A stretch of 64,000 bases of DNA from Prochlorococcus sp. AG-409-D09 (GCA_003215935.1 QCJQ01000002.1:1-64000); one strand, 5' to 3'; positions 35,120-44,088 are shown, numbered from the stretch's first letter. Notes: a model not told the origin generated them from the sequence alone. Program-made: numbers and translations.

Positions 35120-35232
35120 ATCTTTTTTATCATTGAAATAAAAATCTATTCACGAATCTCTTCTGGGACATGAGCATAAATACCTTTTTTAATCCTTGAT
35201 TGATGTATTTAAACTTTATAATCTTACCTTGC

Positions 35233-35281
35233 TCACTAAATAGATAATAATTCGTTGGAACTTATATTATCTATTTAGTGA
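35233..35281. repeat. Perfect inverted repeat, 17-bp arms, 15-base loop
   Basis: Arms 35233-35249 and 35265-35281 are exact complements (core CACTAAATAGATAATA). No T-run of terminator type. It lies in the spacer between the 53-aa gene (34958) and a second hairpin at 35325. Confidence 0.75.
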
Positions 35282-35324
35282 CACGAAATTACTTTTTTAT
35301 CTTTAAATAGTAGTTGATTATTGT

Positions 35325-35374
35325 AGGAGATGTAGTCTGCCCTTAAATGTGGCCTTACCTAAGGTACATCTCCT
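35325..35374. ncRNA. Structured hairpin element, possible small RNA or attenuator
   Basis: AGGAGATGTA (35325-35334) pairs exactly with TACATCTCCT (35365-35374). Inside are GCC/GGC and CCTTA/TAAGG complements, so a larger fold than a simple stem-loop. Richer in G and C than the surrounding bases. Strand and transcript unknown. Confidence 0.4.
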
Positions 35375-35527
35375 CACTTGAAGGTTGCAAATGTATTAGC
35401 AACGCTTCTATCCTAATACTATTTAAAATAAGAATTTATAATGTTTATTATTTTATCCATCCAAGTGATATTTGTTATGTAAAGCTATATATTATCTAAC
35501 AAAATTGCTGAAATTAATTTATTACCT

Positions 35528-35749
35528 TTATAAAAGTTTTGGACATTTGGTTATTGCTACAGCTACGGCTGCAAAGCTTATATTTGATGAAGCTTTTATA
35601 GTGTCTCGAACTTCTTTGACTCCGTATTTTTCACTTGCATCACTGTATGAAAGTAAAAGCGATTTATAGTTATCGTGTCCCTCTCTGCGATATTTACAGA
35701 AGTTATCACCGACTGTATTCAACAAAGCGGATAGTGTTAATTCAATCAT
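35528..35749 (-). CDS. Hypothetical soluble protein (73 aa)
   Basis: MIELTLSALLNTVGDNFCKY then RREGHDNYKSLLLSYSDASE and KYGVKEVRDTIKASSNISFA. Balanced, helical composition; preferred over the overlapping plus-strand frame 35472-35669, which is biased and lacks a plausible start. Not recognised. Confidence 0.55.
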   Translation of the reverse strand: MIELTLSALLNTVGDNFCKYRREGHDNYKSLLLSYSDASEKYGVKEVRDTIKASSNISFAAVAVAITKCPKLL

Positions 35750-36073
35750 GCGTTAGGCTTCTTCTTGTTTAAGTACATATCAATGCTTTGATATGTTAAA
35801 TATGCTCACATATTTTGTTATAACATATAATTAATTAATTTACATCTTATTATTTTCTTATGAAAATTTATTCTTTTCTTTAATCTGGTTGTAATGTTAT
35901 ATCAAATCTGTATTGAACGTTTATCAATAAGTATAGATTAAAAGTAATTTTTTTATTCAAAATACTTTTTGGCAAATTATTCATATTGATTAGTGTTTCA
36001 CTTTATTTTCTTTGTTTCATTTCTTCCTTTTGTTTAGTTCTGCCATCTATTGTTATGAAATTTACTAATCATT
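35750..36073. other. Intergenic stretch, 320 bases, nothing recognised
   Basis: AT-rich promoter-type spacer between divergent small genes. No frame, terminator or clear repeat seen. Confidence 0.5.
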
Positions 36074-36409
36074 ATGGATACAACTCTCCTTTTTATTCTT
36101 CTGTTTATTTTGTTGGCTACAGTTTCTTTATTAATATTTGGTTGGAAAGCTCTTAAACCATCTCGTAAATATGAAGCAAAGGATGGTACAAAGTTTTCCA
36201 CTGAAAGTGAATTGAAAAAATATTCAGATCTATTAACCAAGTTAGAATCTATTTATGAAGAGAAGAATTTTCAATCTTCTAACAACGAAATTCTTGATAT
36301 CAAGGTTGACTTTTTAATTCAATTGAAAAACAAAGGTTTTCCTGATTTGAAAACACTTCTTAGGTTCAAAAATGATTTCATTAAGTTAGTTAGACTTCTC
36401 GAAGACTAA
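36074..36409 (+). CDS. Membrane-anchored hypothetical protein (111 aa)
   Basis: N-terminal helix at residues 4-24 (TLLFILLFILLATVSLLIFG) then a cytoplasmic part with KYEAKDGTKFSTESELKKYS and two helices (LLTKLESIYEEKNF; FLIQLKNKGFPDLKTLLRFK). Not recognised. Complete frame with ATG. Confidence 0.65.
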   Translation: MDTTLLFILLFILLATVSLLIFGWKALKPSRKYEAKDGTKFSTESELKKYSDLLTKLESIYEEKNFQSSNNEILDIKVDFLIQLKNKGFPDLKTLLRFKNDFIKLVRLLED

Positions 36410-36420
36410 TTAATTATTTT

Positions 36421-36641
36421 TTACATTTCATTTACATAGTAAATTATATACCTTTTGCTCTTTTGTAGTAATTCTATCCTGCTTTCAAGTATCTTTTTTT
36501 GTTTAAATAGTTCATTCTTTTGTGCTTTCGCCCCCTTATTGCCGCACTATGTTGACATTGATATTTAAATTGTATTTCTAAACATTTTTTTATATCTGAT
36601 ATGAATGCACGCCTAGAATCATCTTCATTAATGTAATCCAT
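36421..36641 (-). pseudogene. Small gene split by a one-base frameshift at a C5/G5 run
   Basis: From the ATG at 36641 the frame reads MDYINEDDSRRAFISDIKKC then LEIQFKYQCQHSAAIRG and, past 36531-36535 (five Cs on the plus strand), shifts to KHKRMN... and stops at 36474. The next frame over reads AKAQKNELFKQKKILESRIE then LLQKSKRYIIYYVNEM to a stop at 36421. One extra G in the run would join the two halves into a 73-residue coiled-coil-like protein. Either a real loss-of-function indel or a sequence error. Confidence 0.6.
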
Positions 36642-36774
36642 AACTAAAATATTATTTGAGTATTAATTATAAATTCCCATTGATATATTTATGTATAAAT
36701 TTAATTCATTACTTTTATACAGTTAAGGTATGAATTTTGAATAGTTCGCGGTAGCCTTTTTATTAATATATCGG

Positions 36775-36939
36775 TTAGGAATTTATTTTTGTTTTTACAG
36801 CACTCTCGGGCATGTGAGGTCTTAGAAGCGTTGCTGGTAATGCAAATAACATTGCAGCAGATACTGTTAGGATTAAATCAGTTGTAAAATGACTAATTCC
36901 AAATTCGGAATGAGCAAGTGCAAAAAAGGCATTAAGCAT
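36775..36939 (-). CDS. Small single-helix membrane protein (54 aa)
   Basis: MLNAFFALAHSEFGISHFTT then DLILTVSAAMLFALPATLLR and PHMPESAVKTKINS. One helix (about 20-40) rich in Ala/Leu, histidines before it. Intact ATG frame and balanced codons. Not recognised; likely thylakoid or inner membrane. Confidence 0.6.
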   Translation of the reverse strand: MLNAFFALAHSEFGISHFTTDLILTVSAAMLFALPATLLRPHMPESAVKTKINS

Positions 36940-37229
36940 TTTTGTCCAAAATATAAATTAATAAAAAAATAGTATTTTTTTGTTATTTTTGTGTAGTTTC
37001 TTAGTAAAAATTATTTATTTTTTACTTTAATCTCGTTTTTTATAAAAGTTCTAAATTTCAGTCTACCTAATTAATTGAATTTTCTGTTCAATTTTACTGG
37101 ATTAACATTATATATTCTGATTCTCTTCAGCAGTACTATGCAGCTTTATTATTACTTTAGATTTGCTTGTTGAATGTATTTCCTTAATGATGTTAATTTT
37201 ATGTGGTTTCAATTCAAAATATAAATACC

Positions 37230-37538
37230 ATGTCAAAACCTTTTAATATGACTTCAATAATAGAAAATTATTGCTATTCAAAAAAAATATCGGAAGATGA
37301 ACTTAACTTTCTAGAAAAGTGTTGGTTAGACTCTCTTAATACCTTCCATTACAGCAGATTTCCTAGTTTTGCTCCTGCAATAGTATGTGATGTTGCAGGA
37401 GTTTCAAGAGGAAGTTATTGGATCAAATGCAATGCTTCTATATTGGATACTTTGAGACCACTTGGGAAAGCCCAACAATCACGACTACATCGTATAAATA
37501 CTGTTTTAACTCAATCGGGAGTAGAAATAGCTGCTTAA
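37230..37538 (+). CDS. Hypothetical soluble protein (102 aa)
   Basis: From the ATG at 37230: MSKPFNMTSIIENYCYSKKI then SEDELNFLEKCWLDSLNTFH, YSRFPSFAPAIVCDVAGVSR and SYWIKCNASILDTLRPLGKA. A GTG nine codons upstream (37203) is an alternative start. Mixed alpha/beta look; not recognised. Convergent with the channel gene, five bases apart. Confidence 0.6.
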   Translation: MSKPFNMTSIIENYCYSKKISEDELNFLEKCWLDSLNTFHYSRFPSFAPAIVCDVAGVSRGSYWIKCNASILDTLRPLGKAQQSRLHRINTVLTQSGVEIAA

Positions 37539-37543
37539 TGTTT

Positions 37544-38608
37544 TTATTTAAAATATTTACTTTCATTTTTGGCTTTTAAAATATCTTTAAGTAATTCCCT
37601 AAGTTTAAATAATTCGTGTTTTGAACCTAATGCTATTAATACTTGACCAGGTTCAATTTTTTCATTACTGCTAGGATTGCTTTTTAATTCCATATTATCT
37701 CTAATTGCCAATATCATTGCACCACTTTTTTTACCTATATTTAAGCCAGAGATAGTTCTGATACTAAGTTTTTTGAATTTTTCCTCATTATTGGAAAGTT
37801 CAAATTCTTCAATTTCACATTTCGATCCTGCTAATAAGTCTAGAAAGTCTACTGCTATTGGCCTCAATGCAGTAGCGGCCATGGTTCTTCCTGCTGCTAC
37901 ATAGGGGCTTATAACAGCTGTTGCCCCTGCTAATTTAAGTTTATTTGCGGCTTCTTCGCTATCTGCCCTTGCAATTAATCTACAATTATTATTTAGTCCT
38001 CTTGCACTAAGTACTACATATAGATTTGCCGCATCATTTGACAGTGTGGCAACTAAACTTTTGCAGTTAATTATACCTGCATTAAGAAGAGTTTCATCTA
38101 ATGTCGCATCTGCAAGCAAGACATTTAGGTCTTTTTTTTCAGCCTCCTCTTTTCGATGTAAATTATTTTCAACTATTAATATCTGAACTTGTTCAGATTT
38201 CAGTTGTGAAGCTATTTCTTTCCCAGTACGTCCATAACCGCAAAGAATTACATGCTCTTTCATTTTTCTAAGTTTTCTTCTCCATCGTAATTCTTTCATT
38301 CTGAAGAAATAACCAGATTCTGATAAGCGTAAAAGTCTTTGAAGAGTTAATTGAACTACAAAAAGTCCCCCACCAAGAATTAACACAGTAACTATTCGTC
38401 CTGCTGAACTTAAAGGTTCTACTTCACCAAAACCGATTGTGCTAATCGTAATTAAAACCATCCAAAAACAATCCCCCCAATCCCAGCCCTCTGTTATCCG
38501 ATACCCAATTGCTCCTATTAGGATTAACCCGCTTAAAGATAGAAATGGTCCAATCCACGCTTTAAAAAGATTTTTTATTTGAAAGTCGTGAAAGAATGAT
38601 TTGAGCAT
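37544..38608 (-). CDS. Potassium channel with RCK (TrkA-N/TrkA-C) domain
   Basis: 354 residues. Two membrane helices flank a pore loop with selectivity filter TISTIGFGE (TVGYG-type). The cytoplasmic part is an RCK module: nucleotide-binding VILCGYGRTGKEIASQLKSE, then LIVENNLHRKEEAEKKDLNV and DATLDETLLNAGI, and a TrkA-C half ending GQVLIALGSKHELFKLRELL. It should form a ligand-gated K+ channel in the inner membrane, like Kch/MthK. Complete with ATG at 38608. Confidence 0.9.
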   Translation of the reverse strand: MLKSFFHDFQIKNLFKAWIGPFLSLSGLILIGAIGYRITEGWDWGDCFWMVLITISTIGFGEVEPLSSAGRIVTVLILGGGLFVVQLTLQRLLRLSESGYFFRMKELRWRRKLRKMKEHVILCGYGRTGKEIASQLKSEQVQILIVENNLHRKEEAEKKDLNVLLADATLDETLLNAGIINCKSLVATLSNDAANLYVVLSARGLNNNCRLIARADSEEAANKLKLAGATAVISPYVAAGRTMAATALRPIAVDFLDLLAGSKCEIEEFELSNNEEKFKKLSIRTISGLNIGKKSGAMILAIRDNMELKSNPSSNEKIEPGQVLIALGSKHELFKLRELLKDILKAKNESKYFK

Positions 38609-38729
38609 TTAAATATTTAGATGTATTTTAGAAATGTTTTAAAAGTAATTACAAATATTCTAAACATAATCATTCTTATTGCCTTTTATTAGTAAAACTC
38701 TTTATGCTTAATTTGGATAAATTATAATC

Positions 38730-39437
38730 ATGTTGACTATGAATGATAAATGTCAAATCGTGGCAATTGGTGGCGGAGGCTTTGGAAGAGCTATGGGAAA
38801 TATGAAGATAGAAAAATATATTTTATCACTTTCCAAATCTTCTAAACCCAGAATTTGTTTTATACCAACTGCTTCAGGGGATAATGACTTATACAAACTT
38901 TCTTTTTATAGGGTTTTTTCTAGATTAAATTGTTTTCCTAGTCATATTGATTTTTTTAAACGAACAATTGATTTAGAAAAATGTATTTTAGATCAGGATA
39001 TTGTCTATGTTGGAGGAGGAAATACAAGAAGCATGTTAGCTATATGGCGTGAGTGGGGACTAGATGAGATTTTAAAGAAAGCTTATCAAAAAGGAGTGAT
39101 AATGTCAGGAGTAAGTGCAGGAGCAATTTGTTGGTTTGAAAAGGGCATTACCGATTCCAAAGCAGATGGTTTATCTTTGATGAGTTGTCTTAACTTTGTA
39201 AATGCTAACTGTTGCCCTCATTTTGATGAAGAGCCTGAAAGAATACCATATGTGGAAAAAATTATAAATAACAACATTATCGACTCTTGTATTGGAATTG
39301 AAGGGGACTGTGCACTTCATCTGATTAATGAGAAGCCCTATAAATCAATTGACTTTGGAGAAAAAAAGAATTCATATTTAATTAAAGTATTTGAAAACGA
39401 TCTTGTTAAGATTGCCTTTGATAAATTAGTTTTATAA
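38730..39437 (+). CDS. Peptidase S51 (dipeptidase E / cyanophycinase-like)
   Basis: 235 residues. Starts QIVAIGGGGFGRAMGNMK; nucleophile Ser in VIMSGVSAGAICWFEKGITD (GxSAGA), preceded by IVYVGGGNTRSMLAIWREWG; later CCPHFDEEPERIPYVEKI. Alpha-aspartyl dipeptidases and cyanophycinases share this layout; length suits a PepE-type enzyme. Two Met codons (38730, 38739) are possible starts. Acts on Asp-X dipeptides if canonical. Confidence 0.85.
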   Translation: MLTMNDKCQIVAIGGGGFGRAMGNMKIEKYILSLSKSSKPRICFIPTASGDNDLYKLSFYRVFSRLNCFPSHIDFFKRTIDLEKCILDQDIVYVGGGNTRSMLAIWREWGLDEILKKAYQKGVIMSGVSAGAICWFEKGITDSKADGLSLMSCLNFVNANCCPHFDEEPERIPYVEKIINNNIIDSCIGIEGDCALHLINEKPYKSIDFGEKKNSYLIKVFENDLVKIAFDKLVL

Positions 39438-39626
39438 ATTATTAAAAGGAAAAAGGTTATTCCGCTCTTATTCAATTAAATAAAGAAGAACGATATTGCT
39501 AGGTATAAATTGCTAGAGCTTATGAGGGGTTCTTTTTGGATTTTTATAAGTAATATTTAAACTTCACTACTTAAAGCTGACAAATCATTTTTTATAGGCA
39601 TTTTAAATATGTATACTTTTTTAATT
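39438..39626. other. Spacer without a recognised element
   Basis: About 190 bases between the S51 gene and the repeat-bearing small protein; no clear terminator or frame. Confidence 0.4.
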
Positions 39627-39803
39627 ATGCATCCATTTGCTAAGGAGTTCTTCCAACTAGCTAAGTCCCAAGAATATTCTGACCTCTTAGAAGATACCGA
39701 TTGGGGCAGTCAAAAGGTTCATTCATTTATTTCTGCTGGATATTCTGATTTATTAGAAGATACCGAATGGAACACAAGGACTGATGATATGGTTGTCGCT
39801 TAA
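39627..39803 (+). CDS. Small acidic protein with an internal tandem repeat (58 aa)
   Basis: From the ATG at 39627: MHPFAKEFFQLAKSQE, YSDLLEDTDWGSQKVHSFIS, AG, YSDLLEDTEWNTRTDDMVVA. The ten-residue unit YSDLLEDT(D/E)W occurs twice, 24 residues apart, and at DNA level the two units are also similar, so an internal duplication is likely. Acidic and Trp-containing, maybe a binding peptide. An in-frame ATG six codons upstream (39609) is an alternative start. Confidence 0.65.
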   Translation: MHPFAKEFFQLAKSQEYSDLLEDTDWGSQKVHSFISAGYSDLLEDTEWNTRTDDMVVA

Positions 39804-39867
39804 TATTTTTTCTACATTATTATAAGTAATATTTTAATAATAATTTTATAAATCCTTAGAGATTTAA

Positions 39868-40602
39868 TTAAATTATATTATATGTTTTTCCAACTATAGG
39901 GTCAATTAACTTTATATTATTAGGAATGTTATTTTTAGCTTCTTCAATACTTCCATCTACCTCTATTAAGTTATTTAATATCCCTGAGAACTTTGAATCT
40001 CCTCCTGTAGTGCTAGCAAATATATATTTAGGCTCAAACTTATCTATTATTTCATTTAACACTCTTTTCCCATTTATAAAAGATCCTGCAATTGGCAGAT
40101 TTAAATTTATAACAGGAGTAAACACTGCAGTAGTTTTATTAGGTCGAAGTTTTTTTTCTAGAAATCCATGTGGCTCAATATAAAAGGATGAATTTTTACT
40201 GCAGACAATATAACCATTTTCAATGTTAGGAACTGCTGCACCTTCTGTAGCTGTGACTTTTATTTCTGTGTATTTTTTACTCATACCTGGCAATAGAGTA
40301 CTTACATTTTTATATCCCAACTTAATAGCAACCTTTGCTGCACTTTTAGATCCAATCACTTCGATTTGCTTAGAAAGAGATTCTAATGTGGGTTGATGAG
40401 TATGATCAGCTAGTCCTTGAGTGAGGAGCAAAAGATCTATTTGTTCTGTAATTTCTATATCATTTTTTAATTGTCCTTTTATAAGCCATGGACCTGGTGA
40501 AAAAGTTAGGTCACCGGTAAGCCATGGATCTATAAGTATGCACTTATTCTCCATTATAATCTTCCATCCACTTGAACCTAAATAAGTCGCTGAAAAGCTC
40601 AT
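39868..40602 (-). CDS. MBL-fold metallohydrolase (UlaG-like)
   Basis: 244 residues. Begins FSATYLGSSGWKIIMENKCI and LIDPWLTGD, then the metal region LLLLTQGLADHTHQPTLESL: the Asp-His of the family's HxHxDH motif is present but the first histidine is Gln (TQGLADH). Later parts TATEGAAVPNIENGYIVCSK and IAGSFINGKRV. Cyanobacterial homologues with a QGLxDH form exist as I recall, so the change may be family-typical. Catalytic role uncertain. Confidence 0.75.
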   Translation of the reverse strand: MSFSATYLGSSGWKIIMENKCILIDPWLTGDLTFSPGPWLIKGQLKNDIEITEQIDLLLLTQGLADHTHQPTLESLSKQIEVIGSKSAAKVAIKLGYKNVSTLLPGMSKKYTEIKVTATEGAAVPNIENGYIVCSKNSSFYIEPHGFLEKKLRPNKTTAVFTPVINLNLPIAGSFINGKRVLNEIIDKFEPKYIFASTTGGDSKFSGILNNLIEVDGSIEEAKNNIPNNIKLIDPIVGKTYNII

Positions 40603-40721
40603 TTCTTTAGAAACTATTATTAGTATATTTTATCAAAAGTGATTGAATATCTTTTAAATTAGAAAAATAATATTTTTTAATTAAATTAACAATCTGATAA
40701 TTCTTTAAATTATAAATTTAA

Positions 40722-40883
40722 CTATGCTACATCAGATGAGAATAAAAGCGACTCTGGAATGTAGTGAAGTTCGCCATTAGGACATTTATAAACTCTTTCA
40801 GTTTCCCCACAATTGTCTATTATTTTAATAACCTTGCAAGAAATTGAAAGCTTCTGCTCTTTTTTTGAGAATATATGGTTCAT
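40722..40883 (-). CDS. Small 'ERVYK' protein (53 aa)
   Basis: MNHIFSKKEQKLSISCKVIK then IIDNCGETERVYKCPNGELH and YIPESLLFSSDVA. Two or three beta strands plus cysteines (C16, C25, C34) that may bind metal. Resembles the C-terminal module of the protein at 22096. Intact frame with ATG. Confidence 0.6.
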   Translation of the reverse strand: MNHIFSKKEQKLSISCKVIKIIDNCGETERVYKCPNGELHYIPESLLFSSDVA

Positions 40884-41111
40884 GCCCCCTCCCTAAGCTT
40901 TTTATCTTTTTAACTCATTAAAAAACATTTACAATCAATAAAAATACTCAATTAATCTGTATTTAGGATTTTTGTTGAATTTAAAGCTAAGTTTTTCGTT
41001 TTCACTCATAGGAGGTCGATATTAAATCAAATTTTTGCTGCTTTTAGCTGAGAAAGCTTCTTTTTATTAAATTGGAGTGCATTTTTATCGAAAAGGTGGA
41101 AAACTATATTT

Positions 41112-41348
41112 ATGACAAGGTCATATCCAATGAATTTCTGGCCATTTCAAATACTTGTAGCGATTACTCTTACATCATTTGTAATCGTCATAATTATTTT
41201 TGCTCGATATAAGCTTTTCAATACTGAAAGGAAGGTTAAAGAAGATAAAGTCCTTCTAAAACAACTATTAGAAGGATTTGATTTAGAGATTCCTACCGAG
41301 TTGCAAGAAACCGATGGTGTAACTATAACTCAGATAGACGGAAATTAG
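41112..41348 (+). CDS. Small membrane protein (78 aa), first of two
   Basis: MTRSYPMNFWPFQILVAITL then TSFVIVIIIFARYKLFNTER, a helix of about 22 residues, and an acidic tail LLKQLLEGFDLEIPTELQET. Its TAG is followed immediately by the ATG of the next gene (41349), so the two are translated in tandem. Not recognised. Confidence 0.65.
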   Translation: MTRSYPMNFWPFQILVAITLTSFVIVIIIFARYKLFNTERKVKEDKVLLKQLLEGFDLEIPTELQETDGVTITQIDGN

Positions 41349-41522
41349 ATGGATAGTGATCTATTAATTCCAATATTTTGGACAATTGTTTTTAGCTCCT
41401 TAGTTATAGCTGCATATAGACGATGGACTAAAAAACTACCTTCCAATAAAAAATGGATAAGACCAGAGAATGATGAAAATCAAAATAATAAAAAAATTAA
41501 TCAGAAGAATAATAATATTTAG
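41349..41522 (+). CDS. Small membrane protein (57 aa), second of two
   Basis: MDSDLLIPIFWTIVFSSLVI then AAYRRWTKKLPSNKKWIRPE and an Asn/Lys-rich tail. One helix, basic C-terminal side (cytoplasmic). No gap to the preceding gene's stop codon, which suggests translational coupling and a joint role. Confidence 0.6.
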   Translation: MDSDLLIPIFWTIVFSSLVIAAYRRWTKKLPSNKKWIRPENDENQNNKKINQKNNNI

Positions 41523-41641
41523 ATTAATAATTTTATCTATATAAATCTTTTGATTCAATCAATTAAACACAAATTATTAAATTATTTTTAATTTACTTAA
41601 TCTAAGAATAAAGTTGATGAAATTAATTTTTATCTTACGAT

Positions 41642-41812
41642 ATGGATGACTTTTCTTTTGATGACACGACAAATACTGGTATATGGTGGTCTACAAGCTT
41701 GGCGATTAGAGATGCTTGTCTAGAATTGAAAGAAGATACTAATTGTGAGGATATAGAAATTATTAGATTGTTAAATTCCCTAGTAAAATCAATAGAGAAA
41801 GATGGACTCTAA
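41642..41812 (+). CDS. Hypothetical acidic small protein (56 aa)
   Basis: MDDFSFDDTTNTGIWWSTSL then AIRDACLELKEDTNCEDIEI and IRLLNSLVKSIEKDGL. Soluble, acidic at the front, helical at the back. Preferred to the minus-strand frame at 41763-41948 (Leu/Lys-biased). Not recognised. Confidence 0.55.
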   Translation: MDDFSFDDTTNTGIWWSTSLAIRDACLELKEDTNCEDIEIIRLLNSLVKSIEKDGL

Positions 41813-41983
41813 TTTTCGATAATTTATAATCTAATTTATTTTCTTTCATAAATAAATTAGATAGCATTTTTAATTCAATTAGATTTTTATTCAAAATAAA
41901 CATTCGTTTGAGAAGAAAATATATGTCCTTATAACTTTTCCCATGCAATATTATTATATAAATCTATTTACTATAGTTCTTAT

Positions 41984-43018
41984 TTAATTTCTAGCGTATT
42001 TTATTTGAGAATAGTCTAAATTTCTATTGAAACTTAAACTTTCTTTTTTGCGAAGCCAAGATGAAAGAGAAGTGATATTTACTCCGAATCTTTTAGCTAA
42101 ATTTTTTACTGTCATTAAGTTTGCACCATATCCAGTTTCTTCTATCCAATTAGCCATTGTTGCTATGTCATGTTCTATCAGTCTGATCAAAAATTTTGGA
42201 ACTATTGTATATTTAACTTTTTTTAATTTATTGTCTGCATTGAGTTTTTCAATTATTTTAAACATTTCTTTTCCTGTTAAATCCTCTCCCGCAATATTTA
42301 AACTTTTACCCATAAAGTATTCTCTGTTATTAAATGCTGCATTAGCCCATTGCCCTATATCTTCAACTGCAATTGTTTGCCATGGTTTATCGGGATTTAC
42401 TATACAGGGGAAAATCCCTTCAGAGATTTTAATTTTAGGTAAGTTAGTCTCAAAGTTTTCAAAATAGCTAACAGGTCGAAGAATAGTCGAATAGGTAAAA
42501 AGTCCTTCATTATTTAAATATTCTTCAATTTTCCATTTATTAGAAAAATGTTTAGGTGACTCAATATCTTTTAATGGGTCTTTGGCCTTGCAAATTGAAC
42601 TAAAAATAAAATGTTCTAATTTACCTTGTTCTTTGGTTGACTTAATAGCATCAATCAAATTACGTCCTTGTTCTAATTCATATTCATGAACCATACTTCC
42701 TTTAAAAGGCTTCCATCCTGTGGTTGGAGTTGTATTGCCAAATATTCCGTAAACATCTTTAAACGCGTCTTTTAAGCTTTTCTTATCAAGTAAGTCACCT
42801 TGAACAACTTCTACATTATTTAACTTTTTTAAGTGAATTGCTTTTTGGCTATTTGGATTCCGTGTAATAGCCCTTACCCTGAAACGATTCCCTTTGGCAA
42901 GGTTAATCGCAAGTGAATAGCCTTGTCGACTAGTTCCCATTGTTATGGCGATTATGGGCTTATCTTTTGTACCTTGTGCACTTTCTTTCATTTCCAATCT
43001 AAAACGAGATTTAAACAT
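41984..43018 (-). CDS. NmrA-like NAD(P)-binding protein
   Basis: 344 residues of the atypical short-chain dehydrogenase group: IIAITMGTSRQGYSLAINLA (altered dinucleotide loop), FRVRAITRNPNSQKAIHLKK, VVQGDLLDKKSLKDAFKDVY, and KLEHFIFSSICKAKDPLKDI. The catalytic Tyr-x3-Lys is not evident, as in NmrA-type regulators and related reductases. Start may instead be the Met at residue 10 (42991). Function unknown. Confidence 0.75.
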   Translation of the reverse strand: MFKSRFRLEMKESAQGTKDKPIIAITMGTSRQGYSLAINLAKGNRFRVRAITRNPNSQKAIHLKKLNNVEVVQGDLLDKKSLKDAFKDVYGIFGNTTPTTGWKPFKGSMVHEYELEQGRNLIDAIKSTKEQGKLEHFIFSSICKAKDPLKDIESPKHFSNKWKIEEYLNNEGLFTYSTILRPVSYFENFETNLPKIKISEGIFPCIVNPDKPWQTIAVEDIGQWANAAFNNREYFMGKSLNIAGEDLTGKEMFKIIEKLNADNKLKKVKYTIVPKFLIRLIEHDIATMANWIEETGYGANLMTVKNLAKRFGVNITSLSSWLRKKESLSFNRNLDYSQIKYARN

Positions 43019-43200
43019 GTAGAAATGTAAAGCTTATATTGCGAAATGTAAAGTAGTAGACCTGTGTTTATCCTCTCTGCGATTTTTTAAGCTCCGAAAA
43101 GCTCCTCTTTAAGGGTTGTTTCAAGAGATTGCTTTTTGAATTATGCAATTAAGGGGTTATTTAACTGATGACTTTTTATTTAAATTTAGCTAGTACTTAA

Positions 43201-43422
43201 TTGAATTACGCGCTCATTGACATGGATTTTTGTGTCCTTGACGAAAACATCAGAAAAAACATCATATTTGATGTTATTGATGGAATTCCACCTTCTACTC
43301 AAGATTGCCCAGAAGCCCTTGAGTTTAGAAAGGAAATTGAGATAAGTAATAAAAATCTTGAATACCGTGCTGAGGAGCTCGGTATAGATAACCCTCTTTT
43401 TGAGTTTGCTAGTCAGGGGTAA
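43201..43422 (+). CDS. Hypothetical acidic protein (up to 73 aa)
   Basis: TTG at 43201 (MNYALIDMDF) or the Met at residue 8 (43222) opens DFCVLDENIRKNIIFDVIDG then IPPSTQDCPEALEFRKEIEI and NKNLEYRAEELGIDNPLFEF. Soluble, acidic. Not recognised. Confidence 0.5.
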   Translation: MNYALIDMDFCVLDENIRKNIIFDVIDGIPPSTQDCPEALEFRKEIEISNKNLEYRAEELGIDNPLFEFASQG

Positions 43423-43453
43423 TTGTAACTTAACAGTATTTTGCTTTTAGTTA

Positions 43454-43597
43454 TTACTTTTTCTTTCTCCAGTCTCTTTTTAATTCAAAGTTTTTACTAT
43501 TGTCTAAATAAATTACTAATATAAAAAATAAGAACCCAAGAAACGTAACAAAAGCTATAAGTTGGTTAAATGGATTTAAACTTTCAAACCACAACAT
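43454..43597 (-). CDS. Small single-helix membrane protein (47 aa)
   Basis: MLWFESLNPFNQLIAFVTFL then GFLFFILVIYLDNSKNFELK and RDWRKKK. Helix about residues 12-31 with a strongly basic C-terminal end. Intact frame; not recognised. Confidence 0.55.
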   Translation of the reverse strand: MLWFESLNPFNQLIAFVTFLGFLFFILVIYLDNSKNFELKRDWRKKK

Positions 43598-43686
43598 TTT
43601 GTTTAATATATTTATTTTATATTTTATATTTCACTGAGATTAATTTTTGAATATATTACAGAAATTAATATATTATTTTTTCAATT

Positions 43687-44088
43687 TTACTCTAGACCTT
43701 GGAATAATTCCTTGTGAACAACAAATGTATGGTATTGCGTTGTACCTGACTCAGGATCTAGTCTTTCTCCTTCAATATTAAAAGCAACGCTGCATATTAA
43801 ATTGCCGTCCCATCTAACGTTGTGCTCACTGACTGATTCCGACCATTGCCGTATTGAATTAAAATGTTCAGGCATATATGTCCCAATTTTCCTACAAATT
43901 TCACATAGTATTGAGAGTACTGGTGGTTTAGATTTTAAATTTAGATCTTTCGTTAAACTAGGCTGATTAAAAACTCCTATAAAACGGATGTGATCTATTA
44001 ATCTTTGCTCCTTTTCTGAGAGCTGAGCTTTTTCACATGCTTTTTCAAATTCATCTACACAGATTTTCGGTCTTGATTTTTTTTTCAC
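43687..44088 (-). CDS. Hypothetical soluble protein (133 aa)
   Basis: Basic start MKKKSRPKICVDEFEKACEK, helical middle QLSEKEQRLIDHIRFIGVFN, and later EICRKIGTYMPEHFNSIRQW and NLICSVAFNIEGERLDPESG. Several cysteines without a clear motif. Balanced composition. Not recognised. Confidence 0.6.
   Translation of the reverse strand: MKKKSRPKICVDEFEKACEKAQLSEKEQRLIDHIRFIGVFNQPSLTKDLNLKSKPPVLSILCEICRKIGTYMPEHFNSIRQWSESVSEHNVRWDGNLICSVAFNIEGERLDPESGTTQYHTFVVHKELFQGLE

Noticed and set aside
41763..41948. Minus-strand 61-codon frame
   Set aside because: Overlaps a better plus-strand gene (41642-41812) and is Leu/Lys/Asn biased.
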